Source: Sacculina carcini (Eukaryota; Arthropoda; Thecostraca; Sacculinidae). Taken from it: 64,000 bases of DNA. How positions within the stretch are numbered: position 1 is the stretch's first letter; each line of letters begins with the position of its first letter. The notes beneath the pieces are model-generated. The model was not told where the DNA came from, did no database searches, and saw nothing but the letters and a program-made list of their open reading frames with translations. Below, piece after piece: positions 30,957 to 40,557 of this stretch. The stretch spans positions 6,886,928 to 6,950,927 of the forward strand of contig OU696570.1 of the NCBI GenBank assembly GCA_916048095.2, given 5' to 3'. Made by a program: the position numbers and the translations under genes.

Positions 30957-31205
30957 GGACAAGCATATGACATGTGTCTTGTACTACCGCAAGTCCAGCA
31001 GCGACGTCGAGGCCGGGAACCACCAGCACGCGGACGGTCCTGCAAAGCCCCTGTTGTCTGCACCGGCGCATGTGCAGGCCGACCACACGGACGTGCTAGA
31101 GCAGGAGTAGCGACTGCAGCAGCGGCGTTCATGCGCTCGTCGCTGAGAACGGCGCGAGCACGACAGACTACGTCCGCCAGAGCCAGGTCTTCGGCTCTGG
31201 ATCCA
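30902..31205 (-). CDS. gag: C-terminal Gag fragment of element D with CCHC knuckle
   Basis: The minus-strand frame from about 31205 to TGA 30904-30902 reads SRAEDLALADVVCRARAV and a basic, proline-rich stretch, then one knuckle CWTCGSTRHMSYAC (C-x2-C-x4-H-x4-C), then CPGNGSGG. The N-terminal capsid region is missing: coding character stops at about 31205, where AT-rich hAT-type sequence begins. A typical Gag would be two to three times longer. The end overlaps pol by about 60 bases in the -1 register. Confidence 0.75.
30950..30956 (-). promoter_or_regulatory. -1 frameshift heptamer GGGAAAC at gag-pol of element D
   Basis: On the minus strand the gag frame reads CCG GGA AAC, that is G GGA AAC. 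After a one-base slip the frame reads GGG AAA CGG and enters pol, which has no start codon of its own. It lies 12 bases after the last knuckle cysteine codon. Element B has the same heptamer in the same phase. Confidence 0.72.
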
Positions 31206-31785
31206 TTACTAAGAATATTTACATTTGCAATTAGTGTATTTCGCATTTGTATGAGCTTTCCACTTAAAAATTATATTTAGATGGTTATGCTCCTTTTTTC
31301 GATGTTAGCTAAATTATATTAAGTCACTTTTGGTTGTTTGTTGTAAAAATGGTACCAGATCGGAGAGGGTGGAAAAGTAGTACCAACTCGGAAAGATGAT
31401 AAAAAGGAAGGACTGGTGTATTTTCTTCCTTCAAAACTGCAAACAGAAATTGACCTTTTTTGAAGGAGGTTATTTTTAGGTTACCTTTTTATCGGTTATT
31501 AGGTTACTTGATATGTTCACAAACAAACAACAAACAAACCGTGTATTTCACACAGCGCACTAATCAGCAAAGGCATGATAAACATGTTATAAAACGATAC
31601 AAAAGTGATAATAACTTTAAAAACTCAGGTTATTTTTAGGTTACTTTTATAGGTTACTTTTTCTCGAAAATAAAGTAACTTTTCTCTGATTTTTAGGTTA
31701 CTTTTTTGACAGCCCTAGTCATCATATAGCATAAATGGCCCATATATCACGCGCATTACCTTTTTTATAATGAACCGATACTAGT

Positions 31786-32089
31786 TGTTATGAAATCTTG
31801 GCTATTTTTGTGCGTTCATCTGGCAGCGCTGTGGGTATTTTCTGTATAACAACAACATATTTTGTATTTCACCATCGTGTTTTGCGTGCACATCTCCGGG
31901 TATATTTGTGTATTAAATATTCTGTAAATAGCACATTTTGGGCAATCATTTTGTTTAATTGTGTACTTACAATTATCCTGTATATATAACGTTTTATGGT
32001 TCACATATCCATTTGTACTTTCTTTTGTTTCAGGAGATGTGTGTTTTATGATGAATAAAGCCTATCGTTGAGGCCAATCTTTCATATCA
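31786..32089 (+). repeat. 5' LTR of element C
   Basis: Starts TGTTATGAAATCTTGG and ends TTTCATATCA. A TATATATAA box lies at about 31979-31987. Confidence 0.92.
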
Positions 32090-32101
32090 ATTTATTCATC
32101 A
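32049..32101 (+). promoter_or_regulatory. Candidate self-priming pair: TGATGAATAAA and TTTATTCATCA
   Basis: Eleven bases inside the LTR (32049-32059) are perfectly complementary to eleven bases just after it (32091-32101), the place of the primer binding site. In the Tf1/sushi group the start of the element's own RNA folds back on such a site to prime reverse transcription. The 3' LTR has one substitution here (TGATGAATGAA). Confidence 0.45.
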
Positions 32102-32118
32102 CAAAACAATCCGATAAG

Positions 32119-33197
32119 ATGGAACGCTTTCTCAAACCAGAGAGGTTGGACTGTGACCCATCCTCGTCTTCAGCGACACAAGAGTGGAAACACTGGTTCA
32201 AAACTTTCGAGCTTTTTCTGACAGTCGTTCCTCAAGGAAGCGCCAACAAGTTGGGTCTACTAGTCAATTTTGTTTCTTCAAAGGTGTACGACACTATTTC
32301 TGACTGTGATACGTACGAAAAAGCTATCAAGTGTCTCAAGTCGCAGTATGTCAGACCGTCAAACGAAGTGTTTGCCCGTCACCGACTGGCCACTCGGCGT
32401 CAGCAGGTGGGAGAGTCTCTTGACGAGTATTTTCAGGCTCTCAAAGTTCTCAGCAGAGAGTGCAATTTCCAGGCCGTCACTTCAACGAAATATTGTGAAG
32501 AGTCTATACGTGACGCATTCATTGCTGGACTTCAGTCGTCAGCTATACGACAGCGCCTCCTGGAGAATACAACATTGGAACTGACTACCATGTTTGACCA
32601 AGCGCGAGCTCTAGAGTCGGCTCGGAATAACTCTGTTGTCTACGGTGAAACTCATGCGGCATGTGTCCCGGCCGACTCAGTCTGTGAAAATAATGACACC
32701 ACTACTGTTACATGTGCTGTGAGTGCGAAATGTTTCTTTTGTGGTTTACAAAGACACCCTCGCTCAAGGTGTCCTGCTCGAGAAGCTGTCTGTCATAAAT
32801 GTCAGAAAACTGGTCATTTTGCCAAAGTGTGTCGTGGAAGACCGACAACAGCTGCTGCAAATACAGACGTGGATTCTGGCGGCAAAATGATAGCATCTAC
32901 TACGTCGGCAGCCACTCCGAGCTCATTGTCAAAGGCGGCTGTGAAGGTTTTCATTGCTAACGAGGAGGTTGACGGTCTCGTAGATAGTGGTAGCTCGGAA
33001 AGTTTCATTCATCCGTGTCTCGTTAAACGCCACTCGCTAACTGTTCAGCCATCACCCAGTACTGTTTCCATGGCTTCAACTTCGTTCTCCACGCGAACGT
33101 CTGGACACTGTCTGGTCAATATCAGAGTCAATGGTCGACAATACGATAGGGTGCGTTTGACAGTCCTGCCTCAATTGTGTTCAGATATTATTTTGTC
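32119..33197 (+). CDS. gag: Gag and start of protease of element C
   Basis: ATG 32119 (MERFLKPERL) is chosen over the upstream TTG. The FLKPERLD opening with WKHWFKTFELFL, then FARHRLATRRQ and GESLDEYF, is typical of a widespread invertebrate Ty3-like group. Two knuckles follow, CFFCGLQRHPRSRC and CHKCQKTGHFAKVC. In the same frame comes the protease, VDGLVDSGSSESFIHP, so gag and pol were one ORF, without frameshifting. The normal protein breaks at LCSDIIL (33197), where inverted RNase H sequence begins; the last residues up to 33252 are antisense and meaningless. Confidence 0.88.
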
Positions 33198-34467
33198 GTT
33201 CTTTATCTTACTTCTATGTTGCTTGTCAAACATGAAGCTCACAGATCTCTGATCAGTCCTTATGATGAAAGGTCTTCCAGTTAGATAATGACGCCAGTGA
33301 CGGACTGCTTCGATGATGGCCTGCGCTTCTTTTTCCACCGATGCGTATAATTTCTCGGGCCCTTGAAATGTTCTTGAAAAGAACGCTACAGGGCGTCCAT
33401 TCTGGGCCAGTACAGCGGCGATCGCCACGTCGGACGCGTCAGTTTCCACGTCAAAAGGAAGTGTCTCATCAATCGCTTGCACTACTGAATTTTATATTTC
33501 ACCCTTGAGTTTTTCGAAAGCGATCTCAGCTTCCTTGGAGACTGGAAAAGTAGTGGTGCTGCTTAACGGGTGAACCTTCTGAGAGTAGTTGTGGATCCAA
33601 TGCGAATAATACGCAAACAAACCCAATGATCGATTCAGTGACTTTCTGTCCTTGGGTACAGATAATTCGCGTAGAGGACGAAGTCTTTCTGGATCTGGGC
33701 GTTTCTTGCCATCTTCCACCACATAGCCTAGAATACTGAGACACTTTGTCGAGAATGAGCATTTTTCATCGTTGTAGCTGATGTTTCTTCTTTTCGCCGC
33801 TGCCATGAATTTTTCAAGGTTTGAGTCATGCTCTTCTTGAGTCATACCACATATGGTGACGTCATCCAAGTAGGCAAACGTCCCAGAGAGCTGTTCTTCC
33901 TGAATCAAAGAATCCATGATCCGTTGGAAGCAGGCGACGCCGTTCGTAACTCCGAATGGAATTCGAGTAAACTGATATAAACGGCCGCCAGCTTGAAACG
34001 CCGTATATGGCTTATCTTCATTCTGAATCGGGATCTGATGATACGCACTCCTCAAGTCTATCGTGCTGAAAATTCGGTAACGCGCAATTTTGTCCACGGT
34101 ATCGTCAATTCGTGGTAAAGGGTAGCTGTCGAGAAGCGTGAACTTATTTACTGTCTGTGAATAATCAACAGCCATGCGCCATTTCTTCGTGCCATCTTTG
34201 ACCACAACAATCTGTGCACGCCAAGGAGAATTTGACGGTTCAATGACTCCTTCCTTCGACAGCCGCTGAGTCTCTTTCTCGATGAACAACCGATCTTGAT
34301 GTGAGTACCTCCTGGACTTGGTTGGAATCGGATGACAATCTTCTGTAATGTTTTTGAAAAGTTCAGGTGGGTCCACTTTCATGGCACTGAAGCCACAGAC
34401 AACGAGAGGTGGCAGATCTCCACCGTACTTCAAAACGACATTGTCATGCATCTGCTGAAAATCTTGA
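33198..34467 (-). pseudogene. Inverted RT and RNase H segment of element C
   Basis: Read on the minus strand it starts with the end of the protease region (DFQQMHDNVVLKYGG), continues with RT (PIPTKSRRYS, TIDLRSAYHQIPI, YLDDVTICG) and then RNase H (VETDASDVAIAAVLAQNG, EKLYASVEKEAQAII). One in-frame TAA at 33494-33492 splits it between the connection region and RNase H. Apart from that stop it is open. The order and content are exactly what is missing between 33197 and 34468, so the segment was flipped in place. It cannot be translated with the rest. Confidence 0.9.
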
Positions 34468-35872
34468 AGAAGCGCAGGCCATCATCGAAGCAGTCCGTCA
34501 CTGGCGTCATTATCTAACTGGAAGACCTTTCATCATAAGGACTGATCAGAGATCTGTGAGCTTCATGTTTGACAAGCAACATAGAAGTAAGATAAAGAAC
34601 GAAAAAAATTTGCGTTGGCGTCTAGAGCTGTCCTGTTACGACTACGACATTGTTTTCCGACCAGGTCACGAGAATGTGACTCCTGACATATTCTCCAGGC
34701 CTCATTGTGGAGCAGCCTGCAGTGGTGCCGATGCGTTGAGGTCTCTCCACGAAGCTTTATGTCATCCTGGCGTCACTCGCCTGTGTTATTTCATCAGGAT
34801 CAAGAATTTGCCATATTCTGTAGAGGATGTTCGACAGGTCATCCGGTCATGCAAAGTGTGTGCCGAAGTCAAACCAAGATTTAATCGACCTGAGAAGACT
34901 AGTCTAATTAAAGCAACACAACCATTTGAACGTTTAAATATAGACTTCCAGGGACCTTTACCAAGCACAGATAAGAATTGCTATTTTCTGAATATCATAG
35001 ACGAGTATTCTCGTTTTCCGTTTGTGTATCCTTGTTCGAACATGACTGCCGCTACCGTCATCGACTGCCTTGCGCATCTATTCTCCATTTTTGGTATGCC
35101 GGCATACATACACAGCGACAGAGGATCGTCTTTCATGAGCAGGGAGGTTCAAGATTTCTTAATGAGAAAAGGAATAGCGTGCAGCAGAACAACGAGCTAT
35201 AATCCTCAAGGAAATGGTCAGGTTGAGCGTTTCAACGGAGTCATATGGAAAAGTGTTTTGATGGCTCTGAAGTCTCGTGGTCTTCAGACACAGCACTGGC
35301 AGACTGTTTTGCCGGATGTTCTGCATTTTATACGCTCGTTGTTGTGCACATCTATCAATTCAACTCCACATGAAAGATTATTCAACTTCACACGACGTTC
35401 TTCTTCAGGTGCGTCGGTTCCTTCTTGGCTCTGTCATCCAGGTCCTGTTCTTCTGAAGCGCCACGTACGGGCAAGCAAAAATGAACCTCTTGTTGAAGAA
35501 GTGGAACTCATACAGGCAAATCCACATTATGTTCATATTCGAAATCGAGCAGGTGTCGAAACGACCGTATCTACAAGACATTTGGCACCATCACATATTT
35601 CTACTGATCGTGAGTCTACTGTTATCTCCAGTGATGCTGTGAATGAACCGGCGACTCGAGGTGACGCGTCGAGCCCTACCACTCCGGCGAATACTGATTT
35701 TTCAAACTCAGATCCTTCCGGACCACAGGCATCCAGACACTCGGGTGAGACTGGTGGCGAAGCAAACGACGAAAGTAGAGTCGAAGCTGGTGATGAGGTT
35801 CAGACTGTCCGAAGGTCGAGTCGCGTCCGTAGACCGCCCAGTCGTTTTGGAGACTATGCTTGCGATTTTTAG
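34468..35872 (+). CDS. RNase H end and integrase of element C
   Basis: It resumes in the plus orientation at EAQAIIEAVRHWRHYLTG, through the RNase H end, to the integrase: LHEALCHPGVTRL and CKVC for the zinc part, NIDFQGPLP, YIHSDRGSSFMS and PQGNGQVERFNG for the D, D, E core. The C-terminal SSRVRRPPSRFGDY leads to TAG in TTTTTAGAGGGGGAG, so the stop is fused to the polypurine tract. This part is open, but because of the inversion it has no start; residues before 34468 are antisense. Confidence 0.85.
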
Positions 35873-35882
35873 AGGGGGAGAT

Positions 35883-36189
35883 TGTTATGAAATCTTGGCT
35901 ATTTTTGTGCGTTCATCTGGCAGCGCTGTGGGTATTTTCTGTATAACAACAACAACATATTTTGTCTTTCACCATCGTGTTTTGCGTGCACATCTCCGGG
36001 TATATTTGTGTATTAAATATTCTGTAAATAGCACATTTTGGGCAATCATTTTGTTTAATTGTGTACTTACAATTATCCTGTATATATAACGTTTTATGGT
36101 TCACATATCCATTTGTACTTTCTTTTGCTTCAGGAGATGTGTGTTTTATGATGAATGAAGCCTATCGTTGAGGCCAATCTTTCATATCA
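35883..36189 (+). repeat. 3' LTR of element C
   Basis: Direct repeat of 31786-32089 with one extra AAC in the ACAACAACAAC run. Confidence 0.92.
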
Positions 36190-36194
36190 CTAGT

Positions 36195-37040
36195 ATAGAT
36201 CATTACGATGGTTATTGGAATAAAACCAGATGAGTAAGGATAATCGGAAGTGTAAGCGGGCAGCAAGTCACGAAATATATTTTATTGGTTCGAAAGATAA
36301 TAGTCAGAAAGTAGTGTATTGCCTGCCAGAATATAACTTAAAAAATTGCTTTGGTGATTGTGATTATCTCATGACAACGAAATGATTTTTAGCTCATGAT
36401 AAATGTGGAGGAGATCGCGGTCAGGAATTGCCTTCTACAACAATATCAACACTGGTGACTTCTAATGTAGAGGTGAAACGCTCAACTTCTCTTTATTCCA
36501 AGTTGTATCTATATAGCATTTTTTACCGAAAAAATATGCTCCTATTTAATGCACAAAACATGCGAAGAATAACACCTGAAGCTGGGCGCAATAAAATGCT
36601 GCCGCTTGCATCGTAAGGCCATAATTGGCATTTGTTTTCATATCTGCTCTTGTTATCATTGGGCCAACAAAGAAATCTTGACGGCTTGTCTATTTATTAT
36701 TTCTTTCTGTCTAAACATTCATTCTTTGCCATGAATTTATGCAATACCATCTGCTACCGATGTTTGTTTCAGCCGCAAACACTGAAATCATCGTTCTTGA
36801 TATGCTTTCGAGGTCCTCTCTTATTCCTTCGCGGTGTTTTTTGCTGCTCACCAACGACGCAGGTGGGATTTGACAAACAACATCGGGTAAACAGCATATC
36901 TGACTCTTTTTGGGTCAACGCGCAACGCTGTTGCCGCTGTTCACTTTGTTTCTAGTGGTCCGCTTGGATCGTGGACAGAGCACTGTGGGCGCCCCGCGAA
37001 TGGTTTATATTAGCACGCGCTTTCTGACTCACAGACACTC
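36195..37040. other. Spacer, no gene recognised
   Basis: AT-rich then moderately GC-rich towards 37000. Short open frames only, with no family resemblance seen. Confidence 0.35.
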
Positions 37041-37042
37041 AC

Positions 37043-37047
37043 ACATG

Positions 37048-37081
<34 letters not shown>

Positions 37082-37106
37082 CGCACACACACACACACAC
37101 GCGCAC

Positions 37107-37159
<53 letters not shown>

Positions 37160-37162
37160 CAC
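37043..37162. repeat. (CA)n and (TA)n microsatellite
   Basis: Long CACACA tract with CGCACA interruptions, then a short (TA)n run and more CA. Confidence 0.95.
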
Positions 37163-37423
37163 ATACACACACGCGCGGAGTTGATAGCAGCGGTGGTAGC
37201 GTCGTTCGTTTCAACATACGTTCACCGTACTTCGTGTCTGAACGTGTAATAGTAAAAATGCAGCAGGCATTATCTTAGTTCGTTGCAGGACGCCAGAGGA
37301 GGGCTGTGAAGGCACGATAGAACGTCTGCATTTCCATATTTGTAATATCTCGTCTCCATTCAACCCAGTGGTACACCCGATCTTGTATTGTACTGCAACT
37401 GCATTGATTCGGTGCCGTTGCAG

Positions 37424-37604
37424 GTATGAGTGTGACGGGAGAATCGCGACATCCCGACAATCATTACCGGCGCATATTGTTCTTAGTCGTGAGTCTCTGC
37501 GCTTATCTGAATTTGGGCGGATACGTTTTCAGTCGCATTGAATTCTACGAGGTTGAGCAGGACAGCATCGAATTGTCCTCGGAGTGGACATCAATTGAAG
37601 GTCG
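37424..37604 (+). other. Candidate host exon: first membrane segment of a K2P-like potassium channel
   Basis: After an acceptor-like GTTGCAG, ATG 37426 opens a frame with a charged start (MSVTGESRHPDNHYRR), one hydrophobic helix (ILFLVVSLCAYLNLGGYVFS) and then RIEFYEVEQDSIEL. In two-pore-domain potassium channels the protein begins the same way, with a short charged end, M1 ending in GxxVFSxxE, then an extracellular acidic helix. Two donors are possible, AAG|GTCGGT at 37600/37601 and TCG|GTATGT at 37604/37605; the latter is closer to consensus. No pore (GYG/GFG) exon is in the window nearby, so the assignment rests on one helix. No transposon resemblance was seen. Confidence 0.38.
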
Positions 37605-37620
37605 GTATGTTCTTTTCTAA

Positions 37621-40250
37621 ACTGCTCCGCTTTTGTTTAATGTGACAATGCTATTGAACTGTCAGTTTTTTAGCGGTGTTGAGGCGGAATAAGTATAGTG
37701 GAGCTTTGAGCTATGGCCTTCAACTATTCAACATCTCCACTCAACATTTACCATTTAGTTTCAACGCTATTATTTCTTTTTGCAAGGTTTTCAATTAGCA
37801 CTATCCAGAAAGTGTCTGAGGTGACTATTACGAAAACTTGTCATGAATTTAAGTTGGCGAACGCAAAATTGTGAGGTTCTAGAGGGAAATTTCACTATTC
37901 GAACAATTTTTTATAACTTGAGCACATATTTCCTGGAATTAAAGATCTGTACATTCGGAGGTCGAGCCATCCTAACTCGACACGTTTTTCGAATAATCAA
38001 AAATGACTGGGCGTTGATAACAAGCGTATGTGAAAATACCATTCACTTATCAACACCGGGAAATATTCCGGGAACGGATTTTTTATGGGGCACCCAATAG
38101 GAGAGCATGGTAATGCGACGTCACTAATAATGTTGCAACCATTTTAGTCAATTAGGTGCTTGGTGTATATTGCAGTCATGCGTATATTGCATTGGCGTAT
38201 ATGTAATTCCATAACTCCTGCGGACAAACTAGGTCCTCGGGGTAAATGCAGAACCGCACCATTCAATCCGGCCCTTTTAGCTATGTGTAAACCATTACTG
38301 TGCTCTGTAACAACTTGTGAAAAACGGGCAAATTGTTTCAAAACGGCAGTTTGGTCCTCTCTACGGTCAGGGCGGGCTATAGGCATAGGCAAACTAGTCG
38401 GCTATCTAGAGAAGAATTGTATGCATTGTGCTAATCATGAACATTGGACATCGCTGGCATCGTTGTGTGTATGGATTATTCATAATTTGTTCAAGACTTT
38501 GCTGCCATCAAAGCACGCACAGTTTTGGTATTTCATGATATTCGTTTTTTATTTTTCGTTTCATCAGGGGCCACTAAATCCACTTTTCCTAGGGCCTCTA
38601 ATTATCTAAGGCCGGACCTGCTACGGTGTACAAATTAATATATGACCCTTTTTCGGAAAAGTTTGTTCACCACTTTCATCCAATGATTGCGCATATTAAA
38701 TATCACAAGATCAGCTTGTAGAGAAAAGGAAAAACTTCAACAATAATTATTTTAGGAGACGGAATACTCATAGAAACAGCAGAAGACACAGAGAGCCCAC
38801 GAGAAAGTACACACACATTGCCACTTACACACCGAATTCATGTCGTGAAAAATGAGGACACCACATGACACACGCGGACACTGTCATAATACCTAATACT
38901 CCACCCGTCAAAAGCACGCTGATACTCTGATATCTTTATTCACACAATTCACACACATACAGTTTAGTGCAAGTTCTCAACAGCTGAGCAGCTGAAAAAA
39001 GAAGAGGAAATGTAAGAAGCGATATTAGATTACACAAATCATTTGCACTCCTTGATATTGTTGGTGGTAGAGAACTTTGTGTGGACATTCACGGTGCCTT
39101 CTATCTTATGTATTGTTGATGCGAGCTTCATGGCTGTCTTTCTTATGATTAATCTATCTTCAATTGTTTGTCTTGTTATTCAATACCATTAGCATCGAAC
39201 AATGATTATGTTTACCTGTACGCGCTATTGTAGAGTGTTTTTCTCAACTATCTATTGACTTGATTTTCGGCAAGACCACTCGCTGAGCCGATACGCACTG
39301 ACAGCATTCATCAAACGCGACAACTTGTTTTTGACTCTTCATTTCAAAGATGCATGCTCAGTTGATTGTAAATGGAAGAGATAAATTTGCAGTGTTCACT
39401 CGTACACGTACACAAACACGTGTACTATTGTGTAAACATAATTGAGAGAATTGCATGCGGACCCAGCCGCGGGCCATTTAGATTGCATCAAATGTGATAG
39501 GTAAACGGCTGCAGGCTGGATGAAAAACTTGTTTTTAACGTTGGCGGCACTCTCTCTCTCTCACGCACGCACACACACACACATGCATTGCATATTTCGT
39601 TGCATATTTCACGTTAAAAAATTCGAGTCCATAGATAAATATTTAGCAGATAGAAACATATTGCAATTTCATTTCATTCACAAATATTTCACCTTATTAT
39701 TGATCCATTAATACAAAAAATAGTACACTTTTTACCTGAACTAAAAGCAATCACACGACAAGAAGTCATCGCTTAAACTTTGAATGTCCGTCTTTTAGAA
39801 CAACTCTTTTTAAACACAGTGTAATATGTTCGGCTACAAATTCATTCAATGAACCTCCTATCAATCTTCTGAGCAACTTCTGGACGCAGTCCGCAAGAAT
39901 GTGTATAAAAATAGAAAAAGACACATATTTGAGCAACAAAACAACAAATATATCCGAATGTGAACACCGCTGAGTATGCGTATTTTGTTGCACGTTTCGT
40001 ACTTATTTATATTGTCATGTTTCCACGTGTCTACCCACAATTGTCGATGATGTCATTCATAGTATACACTTTCATTGAGTGAACTGATTAAATAGTTATA
40101 TTATCATATAAGAGTTAATTAAACTGTATTGATACAATTACATGTAATGTTTAAATGTCTATGCCAATCTGTTCGTCCAGCAGCTGTTTAGCTCGACGAA
40201 CTATCGCCGCAATATTTAGCTGCTTGTTTTGTTATTTTCTTGTTAATGTT
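37621..40250. other. Long AT-rich stretch, no gene recognised
   Basis: If the K2P-like exon is real, this would be intron. An open frame at 38160-38609 has no recognisable motif and no sign of coding bias. Short CA tracts occur at about 39565-39580. Nothing else supported. Confidence 0.4.
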
Positions 40251-40295
40251 GTTTGTGGCAATACACTTACTTACTTACTTACACACACACACATT

Positions 40296-40354
40296 ACATT
40301 ACATTACATTAAGATTTTTATATAGCGTCCTACACCTAGAGGGTCTCTAAGGCG

Positions 40355-40403
<49 letters not shown>

Positions 40404-40422
40404 TACACACACACACACGTAC
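40296..40422. repeat. LINE-type 3' end motif and (CA)n tract
   Basis: ATTACATTACATTACATTAAG, then TTTTTATATAGCGTCCTACA and GGGTCTCTAAGGCGCTG, which resembles the conserved 3' ends of CR1/L2-type LINEs in invertebrates (from memory), followed by a long CA run. It may be the tail of a 5'-truncated copy on either strand. Confidence 0.4.
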
Positions 40423-40557
40423 ACAATCATACACAATCATTGTGTGTTTGACATTGGTGGTGAACGGTTGTGTGTGCTTGCTAATGCGTGTGAATTGTGA
40501 CCTTGGTCATTTGAGTGAGTGCCCTGTGTTGACTTGTGTGATCGCATTTTTCTGTCA

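Larger units (their letters stand above)
26923..31717. mobile_element. hAT-like composite: hAT ends enclosing Ty3-like element D
   Basis: The left end TAGGGCTGTCAAAA (26923) is inverted exactly at the right end (TTTTGACAGCCCTA ending 31717). GTCATCAT flanks both sides (26915-26922 and 31718-31725). TAGGG ends and an 8-bp duplication indicate hAT. Just inside both ends are repeated GGTTACTTTTT words in the same orientation, resembling the subterminal transposase-binding repeats of hAT elements. No hAT transposase was seen. The interior is occupied on the minus strand by gag-pol of a Ty3-like element. Either a retroelement landed in a non-autonomous hAT, or the hAT ends captured it. It is 4795 bp long. 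Confidence 0.75.
31786..36189 (+). mobile_element. LTR retrotransposon element C with an inverted internal segment
   Basis: LTRs of 304 bp (31786-32089) and 307 bp (35883-36189) differ only by an extra AAC and three or four substitutions. CTAGT flanks both sides (31781-31785 and 36190-36194). An AGAGGGGGAGAT polypurine tract precedes the 3' LTR. Gag and the start of the protease are on the plus strand, RT and part of RNase H are on the minus strand (about 33198-34467), and RNase H to integrase is on the plus strand again. About 140 bp of RNase H is present in both orientations. The element is young but rearranged. There is no TGG primer site; instead TTTATTCATCA follows the LTR. Confidence 0.92.

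Noticed and set aside
30826-31086. Third overlapping minus-strand frame at gag-pol of element D
   Set aside because: It is in the +1 register, has no motif, and pol is reached by the -1 slip.
30625-31110. Plus-strand open frame of 161 codons
   Set aside because: Antisense to the gag-pol overlap of element D.
37043-37162. CRISPR-like or structured array
   Set aside because: Simple dinucleotide repeat without spacers; the window is eukaryotic and I saw no CRISPR arrays or tRNA or rRNA genes.
37029-37217. CVCVCV-type translation
   Set aside because: It is the (CA)n microsatellite read as protein.
38160-38609. Open frame of 149 codons in the AT-rich stretch
   Set aside because: No recognisable domain, no coding-like composition; an equally long frame overlaps on the other strand.
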